Notes under the pieces: generated by a model | What the model saw: only the letters and a program-made list of their open reading frames with translations | What the model was told of the DNA's origin: nothing | Database searches by the model: none | Made by a program: the position numbers and the translations under genes | Assembly: GCF_013408145.1 (NCBI RefSeq) | Contig: NZ_JACBZI010000001.1 | Span: 2,742,001 to 2,806,000, forward strand | Direction: 5' to 3' | Length of the DNA stretch: 64,000 nucleotides | Source of the DNA: Nocardioides marinus | GTDB lineage: Bacteria; Actinomycetota; Actinomycetes; Propionibacteriales; Nocardioidaceae | Shown: positions 53,126 through 60,375 of the stretch, piece after piece | Numbering within the stretch: the first letter of the stretch is position 1 | How the letters are laid out: every line of letters starts with the position of its first letter

Positions 53126-53202
53126 CGCCGAGCCGGCGTATCAATACGCCGGCTCGGCGGCGCGGACGCATCGAACCGGCGTATCAATACGCCGGCTCGG
53201 CG
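53126..53202. repeat. Two hairpin repeats after the amidase gene
   Basis: 53126-53159 is a perfect 16-bp stem with a two-base loop (CGCCGAGCCGGCGTAT ... ). The same inner sequence, CCGGCGTATCAATACGCCGG, recurs at 53176-53195 followed by CTCGGCG. The rest of the gap to 53332 contains a possible promoter for the uraD group (CTGAAA and TTAACA, 18 bases apart, at 53235 and 53259), which is weak evidence. Confidence 0.7.
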
Positions 53203-53332
53203 TCCCGGGGCAGTCGGATGAGGACGAAATGGCCCTGAAACACGAGTTCCAGATGCGCTTAACATCGGCGCCCTAGTTTCACCTCACGAGGACCGACCCC
53301 GCTGCTGGGACGGTCCGTGAGGGGAGGCAGCG

Positions 53333-53818
53333 GTGCGGCTCGCGGAGCTCAACACCATGGAGGCGCCGGACGCGGCGCGCGCCCTGCGCGGCTGCGCCGA
53401 CGTGGACCGTTGGGTCGCCGCGCTCCTGGTCCGCCGCCCGTACGCCGACCGCCGGACCCTGCTCGACACGGCCCACCTGCTGGCCACCTGGTCCGACGCC
53501 GAGCTCGACCACGCCCTGGCCGACCACCCCCGCATCGGCGAGCGCGGCACCGGCCCGAGGGCTGCGACCAGCGCCCACGAGCAGGCCGGCGTGACCGACG
53601 CCGACCGGGAGGCGTTCAGGGAGGCCAACCGCCGCTACGAGGAGCGCTTCGACCGGATCTACCTCGTCCGGGCGGCGGGTCGCACCGCCGCCGAGATGCT
53701 CGCGCTGCTCGAGCAGCGGCTGACCCACGACGACGCCACCGAGCTGGCCGTCACCAAGCAGCAGCTCACCGAGATCGCGATGCTGCGGCTCGAGACCCTG
53801 GTCGAGGAGGACCGATGA
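53333..53818 (+). CDS. uraD: OHCU decarboxylase
   Basis: A 161-residue helical protein with the family motif HPRIGERG (His65, Glu70 and Arg71 as catalytic or binding residues) and EFR-type FREANRRYEERFDRIYLV. It decarboxylates 2-oxo-4-hydroxy-4-carboxy-5-ureidoimidazoline to S-allantoin, the third step after urate oxidase. It starts with GTG at 53333, first gene of the tightly linked run uraD-uraH-urate oxidase-allantoinase-pucG-allC-regulator-hydroxylase-deaminase. The stop overlaps the next start as ATGA. Confidence 0.92.
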   Translation: MRLAELNTMEAPDAARALRGCADVDRWVAALLVRRPYADRRTLLDTAHLLATWSDAELDHALADHPRIGERGTGPRAATSAHEQAGVTDADREAFREANRRYEERFDRIYLVRAAGRTAAEMLALLEQRLTHDDATELAVTKQQLTEIAMLRLETLVEEDR

Positions 53819-54111
53819 GCAGCCTGTCCACCCACGTGCTCGACACCGCCCGCGGCGAGCCCGCGGCCGGTGTCACCGTCACCCTGCGCACGCTCACCGG
53901 CGCCACGGAGGAGCAGGTCACCGACGGCGACGGCCGCGCCCGCTTCGAGACCGAGGTCGAGGGAGCCACCACGCTGCGCTTCGAGACAGCCGCGATCAGC
54001 GACTTCTTCCCCGAGGTCGTGCTCACCTTCGTCGCCGACGCCGCCCGACCGCACCACCACGTGCCGCTGCTGCTGAGCCCGTTCGCCTACTCGACCTACC
54101 GCGGGAGCTGA
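53815..54111 (+). CDS. uraH: 5-hydroxyisourate hydrolase
   Basis: A 98-residue transthyretin-like protein. It begins LSTHVLDTARGEPAAGV (His in the THVLD motif) and ends YSTYRGS, the C-terminal YRGS signature that distinguishes the enzyme from transthyretin. HHHVPLLLSPF carries another active-site His. It opens 5-hydroxyisourate to OHCU. The gene is coupled to uraD by a 4-base overlap and separated from the urate oxidase gene by 3 bases. Confidence 0.95.
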   Translation: MSSLSTHVLDTARGEPAAGVTVTLRTLTGATEEQVTDGDGRARFETEVEGATTLRFETAAISDFFPEVVLTFVADAARPHHHVPLLLSPFAYSTYRGS

Positions 54112-54114
54112 GCG

Positions 54115-54945
54115 ATGAGTCGGATCGTGCTCGGCCCGAACCAGTACGGCAAGGCGGAGTGCCGCCTGGTCCGCGTGGACCGCGACCGGGACGCGCACAC
54201 CATCGAGGACCTCACCGTCACCACACAGCTGCGCGGCGACTTCGAGGCCTGCCACGTCGACGGCGACAACAGCCTCGTCGTGGCCACCGACACCCAGAAG
54301 AACACCGTCCACGCCTTCGCCCGCGACGGCATCGACTCCCCCGAGGCGTTCCTGCTGCGGCTCGCCGACCACTTCGTCGACGGCTTCGAGCAGGTCACCG
54401 GCGCGGAGATGACCGCGCTCTCGCACACGTGGGGCCGGCTCGGCGACCACGCGTTCCTCCGCGACGGCACCAGCACCCGCACCGCCCGGGTCGAGCGGGG
54501 TCCCGAGACCAGCACCGTCACCGCCGGGCTCACCGACTGCACGATCCTGAAGTCCACCGACTCGGAGTTCCACGGGTTCCCGCGCGACCGCTACACGACC
54601 CTGGCCGAGACCGACGACCGCATCCTGGCCACCAGCCTCACCGCGACCTGGACCTACGCCGGCACGGACCACGACTGGGACGCCCTCCACGCGAGCATCA
54701 CCCGCACCCTGCTCGACACCTTCACCGACCACCACAGCCTGGCGCTGCAGCAGACGATCTACGCGATGGGTCGAGCCGTCCTCGAGACCCACGACACGGT
54801 CACCTCGATCGACCTGAGCTGCCCCAACAAGCACCACTTCCTCGTCGACCTCGAGCCCTTCGGCCTCGACAACCCCGGCGAGGTCTTCCACGCCGCCGAC
54901 CGGCCCTACGGGCTGATCCGGGCGACGGTCATGAGGGAGGACTGA
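54115..54945 (+). CDS. Factor-independent urate hydroxylase (urate oxidase)
   Basis: A 276-residue protein with tandem T-fold domains. Landmarks are GPNQYGKAECRLVRV, VVATDTQKNTVHAFA, LKSTDSEFHGF and CPNKHHFLVDL. The enzyme converts urate and O2 to 5-hydroxyisourate and H2O2 without cofactor. Symbols uaZ or pucL are used for it. It is placed between uraH and allantoinase with gaps of 3 and 4 bases. Confidence 0.96.
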   Translation: MSRIVLGPNQYGKAECRLVRVDRDRDAHTIEDLTVTTQLRGDFEACHVDGDNSLVVATDTQKNTVHAFARDGIDSPEAFLLRLADHFVDGFEQVTGAEMTALSHTWGRLGDHAFLRDGTSTRTARVERGPETSTVTAGLTDCTILKSTDSEFHGFPRDRYTTLAETDDRILATSLTATWTYAGTDHDWDALHASITRTLLDTFTDHHSLALQQTIYAMGRAVLETHDTVTSIDLSCPNKHHFLVDLEPFGLDNPGEVFHAADRPYGLIRATVMRED

Positions 54946-54949
54946 GCAC

Positions 54950-56278
54950 GTGGTGGAGGCCATCACGGCCGTGCGGGCCCGCCACGTCCTGGTCGACGGG
55001 GCCTTCCGACCGGCCACGGTGCGGATCGGCGGCGGCCGGGTCACCGAGGTGGCGGCGTACGACGACGGCCGGCACGACCCCGGGGCGCTCGACCTCCCCG
55101 ACTCCGCCCGGCTGCTGCCCGGCGTGGTGGACACCCACGTGCACGTCAACGAGCCGGGCCGCACCGAGTGGGAGGGGTTCGCGACCGCGACGACGGCCGC
55201 GGCCCGCGGCGGCGTCACCACGATCATCGACATGCCGCTGAACTCGGTCCCGCCCACCACCACCGTGGAGCACCTGCGCCTCAAGCAGCACGTGGCTGCC
55301 GAGAAGGCGCGCGTGGACGTGGGCTTCTGGGGCGGCGCCGTGCCCGGCAACCTCGCCGACCTGCGGCCCCTGTGGGAGGCCGGTGTGTTCGGCTTCAAGT
55401 GCTTCCTCGCCCCCTCCGGCGTCGACGAGTTCCCACCGCTGACCCCGCCCGAGCTCGACGCGGCGCTGACCGAGATCGCCGGCTTCGGTGGGCTGATGAT
55501 CGTGCACGCCGAGGACGCCCGGGTGCTCGACGAGGCACCCCACCCGCCGAGCCGCGCGTACGCCGACTTCCTGCTCTCCCGCCCCGACCGCGCCGAGACC
55601 GACGCGATCCGCCGGCTGCTCGACGGCGCCCGCGCCACCGGCTGCCGCGTGCACGTGCTGCACCTCTCCAGCGCCCGCGCCTTGGACCTGCTGGCCGAGG
55701 CCCGCGCCGAGGGCCTGCCGGTGACCGTGGAGACCTGCCCCCACTACCTCTGCTTCAGCGCCGAGGACCTGCCCGACGCGGCCCCGCAGTTCAAGTGCTG
55801 CCCGCCGATCCGCGACCGCGGCAACCGCGACGCCCTGTGGGGCGCCCTGGTCGACGGCGTCATCGACTGCGTCGTCTCCGACCACTCCCCCTCGACACCG
55901 GAGGAGAAGGGCCGCGGCGACGGTGACCTGCAGCAGGCCTGGGGCGGCATCTCCGGGCTGCAGGTCGGCTTCACCGCCGTCGCCGACGAGGCGGCCGCCC
56001 GCGGCATCGGCCTCGAGCAGGTGAGTCGCTGGATGGCCCCCGCCACCGCCGACCTCGTCGGGCTCGGGCACAAGGGCCGGATCGCGGTCGGCGCCGATGC
56101 CGACCTCACCGTCCTCGACACCGCCGCGCCCCTCGACGTGCGTGCCGCGGACCTCGCGCACCGACACCCGATCAGCGCCTACGACGGCCGCCGGCTGGCC
56201 GGGTCGGTCACCCACACCTGGCTGCGCGGCGAGGAGCCGACCGCGGGCCACCTGCTCACTCGGGAGGCAGCAGCATGA
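54950..56278 (+). CDS. allB: Allantoinase
   Basis: A 442-residue dihydroorotase-like metal amidohydrolase. Metal ligands: DTHVHVNEPG (His63, His65), the carboxylated Lys150 in GFKCFL, later His in MIVHAED and VLHLSS, and Asp in VVSDHSPS. NEPGRTEWEG and the CCPPIRDRGNR segment point to allantoinase over dihydropyrimidinase. It opens allantoin to allantoate. Starts at GTG 54950 (a second GTG follows at once) and overlaps the next ATG by 4 bases. Confidence 0.94.
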   Translation: MVEAITAVRARHVLVDGAFRPATVRIGGGRVTEVAAYDDGRHDPGALDLPDSARLLPGVVDTHVHVNEPGRTEWEGFATATTAAARGGVTTIIDMPLNSVPPTTTVEHLRLKQHVAAEKARVDVGFWGGAVPGNLADLRPLWEAGVFGFKCFLAPSGVDEFPPLTPPELDAALTEIAGFGGLMIVHAEDARVLDEAPHPPSRAYADFLLSRPDRAETDAIRRLLDGARATGCRVHVLHLSSARALDLLAEARAEGLPVTVETCPHYLCFSAEDLPDAAPQFKCCPPIRDRGNRDALWGALVDGVIDCVVSDHSPSTPEEKGRGDGDLQQAWGGISGLQVGFTAVADEAAARGIGLEQVSRWMAPATADLVGLGHKGRIAVGADADLTVLDTAAPLDVRAADLAHRHPISAYDGRRLAGSVTHTWLRGEEPTAGHLLTREAAA

Positions 56279-57492
56279 CCACAGCAGCGAACCCACAGAT
56301 GCCCCCGCGGCTATTGATGGGTCCCGGCCCGATCAACGCCCACCCCCGGGTGCTGCAGGCGATGTCGATGCAGCTCGTCGGCCAGTTCGACCCGTCGATG
56401 ACCGCGGCGATGAACGAGACGATGGCGCTCTACCGCGACGTCTTCCGCACCGACAACGAGCACACGCTGCTCGTCGACGGCACCTCGCGCGCCGGCATCG
56501 AGGCCGCCCTGGTCAGCCTGCTCGAGCCGGGCGACCGGGTGCTCGTGCCGGTCTTCGGACGCTTCGGCCACCTGCTGGTCGAGATCGCCGAACGCTGCGG
56601 CGCGGAGGTGCACACCGTCGAGGTGCCGTGGGGCGAGGTCGTGCCCGACGACGCGGTCGAGGACGCCGTACGCCGGGTGCGACCGCGGCTCGTCGCGGCC
56701 GTCCAGGGCGACACGTCGACCACCATGTGCCAGCCGCTCGCCGGCATCGGCGAGATCTGCCGCCGCGAGGGGGTGCTGCTCTACGTCGACGCCACCGCTA
56801 GCCTCGGGGGCAACCCCTTCGAGACCGACGCCTGGGGCATCGACGTGGCCAGCGCGGGGCTGCAGAAGTGCCTCGGCGGGCCGTCGGGCTCGGCACCCAT
56901 CACCCTCGGGCCGCGGGCCGTCGAGGTGATCGAGGGTCGCAAGCACGTCGAGGCCGGCCTGCGCACCGACGACGACCGGTCACGGGGGACCCGGATCGCG
57001 TCGAACTACCTCGACCTCGCGCAGGTCATGGACTACTGGGGCCAGCGTCGCCTCAACCACCACACCGAGGCCACGACGATGCTCTACGGCGCCCGCGCCT
57101 GCGCGCAGGTGCTGCTCGACGAGGGCCTGGAGGCGAGCATCGAGCGGCACCGGCTGCACGGCGCCGCGATGCTCGAGGGCGTGCGCGGCCTGGGCCTGGA
57201 GGTCTTCGGCGACGTCGAGCACAAGATGACCAACGTCGTGGCGGTGCACATCCCCGACGGCGTCGACGGGGATGCTGCGCGCACCGCGATGCTGGAGGAC
57301 TTCGGCATCGAGATCGGCACCTCCTTCGGCCCCCTGCACGGCAGGGTCTGGCGGATCGGCACGATGGGCTGGAACGCCCGCCGCGACGCCGTGCTCACCA
57401 CGCTCGCCGCGCTCGAGGCCGTGCTGCGCGCCGCGGGCGTGCCGGTCACCGCCGGCGGCGGCACCGGGGCGGCCCGGGAGGTATACGCGTGA
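56275..57492 (+). CDS. pucG: (S)-ureidoglycine-glyoxylate aminotransferase
   Basis: A 405-residue PLP fold-type I aminotransferase of the serine-pyruvate/alanine-glyoxylate group. RLLMGPGPINAHPRV, VDGTSRAGIEAAL, YVDATASLGG and the PLP lysine Lys198 in GLQKCLGGPSG are clear. QFDPSMTAAMNETM and the location between allantoinase and allantoate amidohydrolase identify PucG, which transfers the amino group of S-ureidoglycine to glyoxylate, giving glycine and oxalurate. Overlaps both neighbours by 4 bases. Confidence 0.92.
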   Translation: MTTAANPQMPPRLLMGPGPINAHPRVLQAMSMQLVGQFDPSMTAAMNETMALYRDVFRTDNEHTLLVDGTSRAGIEAALVSLLEPGDRVLVPVFGRFGHLLVEIAERCGAEVHTVEVPWGEVVPDDAVEDAVRRVRPRLVAAVQGDTSTTMCQPLAGIGEICRREGVLLYVDATASLGGNPFETDAWGIDVASAGLQKCLGGPSGSAPITLGPRAVEVIEGRKHVEAGLRTDDDRSRGTRIASNYLDLAQVMDYWGQRRLNHHTEATTMLYGARACAQVLLDEGLEASIERHRLHGAAMLEGVRGLGLEVFGDVEHKMTNVVAVHIPDGVDGDAARTAMLEDFGIEIGTSFGPLHGRVWRIGTMGWNARRDAVLTTLAALEAVLRAAGVPVTAGGGTGAAREVYA

Positions 57493-58781
57493 ACGCCCGT
57501 CCCGGCCCCGGGGCCGACGCCGCCCGGGTCCTCGAGCGCTGCCACGAGCTCGACCGCTACTCCGCCCACCCCGCCCACCTCGAACGCACCCACCTGACCC
57601 CCCAGCACGCCCGGGCCAACGAGGTGGTCGCCGGCTGGATGGCCGACGCCGGCCTGCGCACCTGGGTCGACGCCGCCGGCAACGTGTGCGGCCGACGCGA
57701 GGGTCGCGAGCCGGGGCTGCCCGCGCTGCTGCTGGGCTCGCACCTCGACACCGTCCCCGACGCCGGCTCCTACGACGGGATGCTCGGGGTCGTCATGGCG
57801 ATCGCCGTCGCCCAGCGGCTGCACGACGTCGAGCTCCCCTTCGCCCTGGAGCTGATCGGCTTCAGCGACGAGGAGGGCTCGCGCTTCGGCACCGCCCTGC
57901 TCGGCTCCCAGGCCGTCGCCGGGCACTGGCGCGAGGACTGGTGGGACCTGCGCGACCGCGACGGGGTGACCCTGCACCAGGCGTTCCTCGACTTCGGTCT
58001 GGACCCGCGGCGGGTCCACGAGGCGGCGCGCCAGCCGCACGAGCTGGTCGGCTACCTCGAGGCGCACATCGAGCAGGGTCCCTACCTCGAGGCCCGCGAC
58101 GAGCCGCTCGGCTACGTCACGACCATCGCCGGTGCGCGCCGGTTCCGCCTGTCGGTGGTGGGCGAGGCCCGGCACGCCGGCGGCACGCCGTACGCCCGAC
58201 GTCGTGACGCCCTGGTCGGCGCCGCCGAGGTGATCACCGAGATCGAGCGGATGGCCCGCGCGTCGGGGGACGCCGACGAGCACGACGGCTGCATCGCCAC
58301 CGTCGGCCGGATCGAGGTGCAGCCGGGCGCGGTCAACGTGATCCCGGGCCGCGCCGACCTCAGCCTCGACCTGCGCGCGGCCACCGACGAGGCGCGCGAC
58401 GCCATGTGGGTGCGGATGGAGCGCCGGATCCAGGAGCTGTGCGCTGCCCGCGGGCTGCGGTTCGAGGCCCAGGAGCGGCACCGTGCCCCGGCCGCCCCGT
58501 GCGCGCCGTGGCTCACCGACGCCGTCGTCGCCGGCATCGGGTCGACCGGGCAGCCCTCGCCGCTGGGCCTGTGGAGCCGCGCCGGTCACGACGCGATGGC
58601 GATGGCGCGCATCACCGACATCGGCATGCTCTTCCTGCGCTGCCACGACGGCATCAGCCACCACCCCGACGAGGCGGTGCTGCCCGAGGACGTCGAGGTC
58701 GGTCTCGACGCGTTCGAGGCCGCCGTCCGCGCCACCGCCACGTCGTACGCCGCCCGCGCCCTGCGATCGAGCCCGGCATGA
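57489..58781 (+). CDS. allC: Allantoate amidohydrolase
   Basis: A 430-residue M20-type binuclear metal hydrolase. Ligands: His85 (LLGSHLDTVPDAG), Asp96 (YDGMLG), Glu128-Glu129 (FSDEEGSRFG), His193 (EAHIEQGP) and a late His in DGISHHPDE. The SHLDTVPDAGSYDG and HIEQGP signatures belong to the AllC/hydantoinase-carbamoylase group. It makes S-ureidoglycine, ammonia and CO2 from allantoate, feeding PucG. GTG start overlaps the pucG stop (GTGA), and its stop overlaps the regulator ATG. Confidence 0.93.
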   Translation: MNARPGPGADAARVLERCHELDRYSAHPAHLERTHLTPQHARANEVVAGWMADAGLRTWVDAAGNVCGRREGREPGLPALLLGSHLDTVPDAGSYDGMLGVVMAIAVAQRLHDVELPFALELIGFSDEEGSRFGTALLGSQAVAGHWREDWWDLRDRDGVTLHQAFLDFGLDPRRVHEAARQPHELVGYLEAHIEQGPYLEARDEPLGYVTTIAGARRFRLSVVGEARHAGGTPYARRRDALVGAAEVITEIERMARASGDADEHDGCIATVGRIEVQPGAVNVIPGRADLSLDLRAATDEARDAMWVRMERRIQELCAARGLRFEAQERHRAPAAPCAPWLTDAVVAGIGSTGQPSPLGLWSRAGHDAMAMARITDIGMLFLRCHDGISHHPDEAVLPEDVEVGLDAFEAAVRATATSYAARALRSSPA

Positions 58782-59626
58782 GCGTCCCGACCGCGCCCGA
58801 CATGTCCGAGCTGCGGATCGAGGAGCGGATCGCCGCGACCCGGATGGACCTCTCGCCCCAGGAGCGCAAGGCCGCCGCGACCCTCCTGGAGCACCTCGAC
58901 GACCTCGCGACCTACCGCGCCGCCGAGCTCGCCCAGCTCGCCGGTGTCTCGAAGGCCACGATGAGCCGGCTGTTCCGCTCGCTGGGGTTCGCCGACTTCG
59001 ACGAGGTCCGCGAGCACCTGCGCATCCTGCGCACCTCCACCGGGGAGCCGCGACGCCGCGACGGCGGCACCGACCTGCCCGCCCACCTGGCCCGCGAGGC
59101 CGAGGTCGTGCGCCGCGCGGTCGAGCACCCGGCCGTCCCGCAGGTCGTCGCGCTGCTGGCCTCGGCCCGTCGGGTGAGCGTCGTGGGCTGGCGCAACAGC
59201 CACCCCGTGGCGCTGCACCTGCGCCAGCAGCTGGCGCACGCCCGCGGCGACGTACGGCTCGCGCCGCTGCCCGGTCAGGTCGTCGGCGAGGAGCTCGCCG
59301 ACGTCGGGCCCGGCGACGCGGTCGTCGTGATCGGCTTCCGTCGGCGCCCGACCGGCTTCGCGGAGGTGCTGCGCGAGGCCGCGGCCAGCGGCGCCGACGT
59401 GGTGCTCGTCGCCGACCCCACCGCCATCGAGCACGCCCGGACCGCCACGCTGTGGCTCGAGTGCCCGGTCTCCAGCGCACTGGCCTTCGACTCCTACGCC
59501 GCGGCGATGAGCCTGGTCAGCGTGCTGGCCGACGGCGTGCTCGCCACCCTGGGCGACCCTGCCGAGCAGCGCGTGCAGGCGATCAGCCGCGCGTACGAGC
59601 GGATGGCCGAGGTCGAGGGCGGCTGA
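58778..59626 (+). CDS. RpiR/MurR-family transcriptional regulator
   Basis: A 282-residue protein. The N-terminal helix-turn-helix (LSPQERKAAATLLEHLDDL, AELAQLAGVSKATMSRLFRSLGF) is of RpiR type and is followed by a SIS domain (VSVVGWRNSHPVALHLRQQLA, VVVIGFRRRPTGFAEVL). SIS domains bind sugar phosphates or other small ligands. Being inside the purine operon, it likely controls it and may sense an intermediate; this is inference. It overlaps allC by 4 bases and the FAD subunit by 1. Confidence 0.9.
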   Translation: MSVPTAPDMSELRIEERIAATRMDLSPQERKAAATLLEHLDDLATYRAAELAQLAGVSKATMSRLFRSLGFADFDEVREHLRILRTSTGEPRRRDGGTDLPAHLAREAEVVRRAVEHPAVPQVVALLASARRVSVVGWRNSHPVALHLRQQLAHARGDVRLAPLPGQVVGEELADVGPGDAVVVIGFRRRPTGFAEVLREAAASGADVVLVADPTAIEHARTATLWLECPVSSALAFDSYAAAMSLVSVLADGVLATLGDPAEQRVQAISRAYERMAEVEGG

Positions 59627-60375
59627 TGGACCTCGCGACCGTCTCCTCACACCGCTTCGCGCGCAGCCGCGACGACCTGTGCCTCGGCGCGGGAGAGACC
59701 CTGCTGGCAGGCGGCACCTGGCTCTTCTCCGAGCCCCAGCCCGCCACGACCGGCCTCGTCGACCTCACCACCCTCGGCTGGCCCGACCTCGAGGAGCTGC
59801 CCGACGGCTCGCTGCGGATCGCCGCGACCTGCCCGGTCGCGGTGCTGCGCGAGCGCGGTGGGGTCTTCGCGTGGTGCGCCGACGCGCTCCTGATGTCGCC
59901 GAAGGTGCAGGCGATGGCCACCGTCGGCGGCAACGTCTGCCTCGCGCTCCCGGCCGGCGCGATGACCTCGCTGCTCGCCGGGCTCGACGCGACGGCCGTC
60001 GTGTGGACCCCCGACGGCGGTGAGCGGGTCGTGGCCGTCACCGACCTGGTCGTCGGCAACGCCGCCACGTCCCTCACCTCCGGCGAGGTCGTGCGCTGCT
60101 TCGACGTCCCCGCCTCGTCCCTGGCCGCACCGATCGCCCACCGCCGTTTCTCGCTCGCCGACCTCGGGCGCTCCGCCGGCGTGGTGATCGGGCTGTGCAC
60201 CGACGACGGCGTCCGCGCCACCGTCACCGGCTCGACCACGCGTCCCGTGGTGCTCGCCGACGGCGAGGGCGTCGAGGCGATCGACTGCTGGCACGAGGAC
60301 GCCCACGGCGCCCTCGACTGGCGGGCCGCCCAGACCGAGCGGTGCCTCGCCGAGGTCCGCGAGGAGCTCGGATGA
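59626..60375 (+). CDS. Molybdenum hydroxylase FAD-binding subunit (xanthine dehydrogenase type)
   Basis: A 249-residue protein. LLAGGTWLFSEPQPATTGLVDL and MATVGGNVCLALPAGAMTSLL match the FAD-binding PP loop and TxGGN segment of XdhB/CoxM subunits, somewhat shorter than the usual 280-300 residues. It would pass electrons from the Fe-S/Mo chain at 60372 to an acceptor. The start overlaps the regulator stop by one base, and the stop overlaps the next ATG as ATGA. Confidence 0.88.
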   Translation: MDLATVSSHRFARSRDDLCLGAGETLLAGGTWLFSEPQPATTGLVDLTTLGWPDLEELPDGSLRIAATCPVAVLRERGGVFAWCADALLMSPKVQAMATVGGNVCLALPAGAMTSLLAGLDATAVVWTPDGGERVVAVTDLVVGNAATSLTSGEVVRCFDVPASSLAAPIAHRRFSLADLGRSAGVVIGLCTDDGVRATVTGSTTRPVVLADGEGVEAIDCWHEDAHGALDWRAAQTERCLAEVREELG

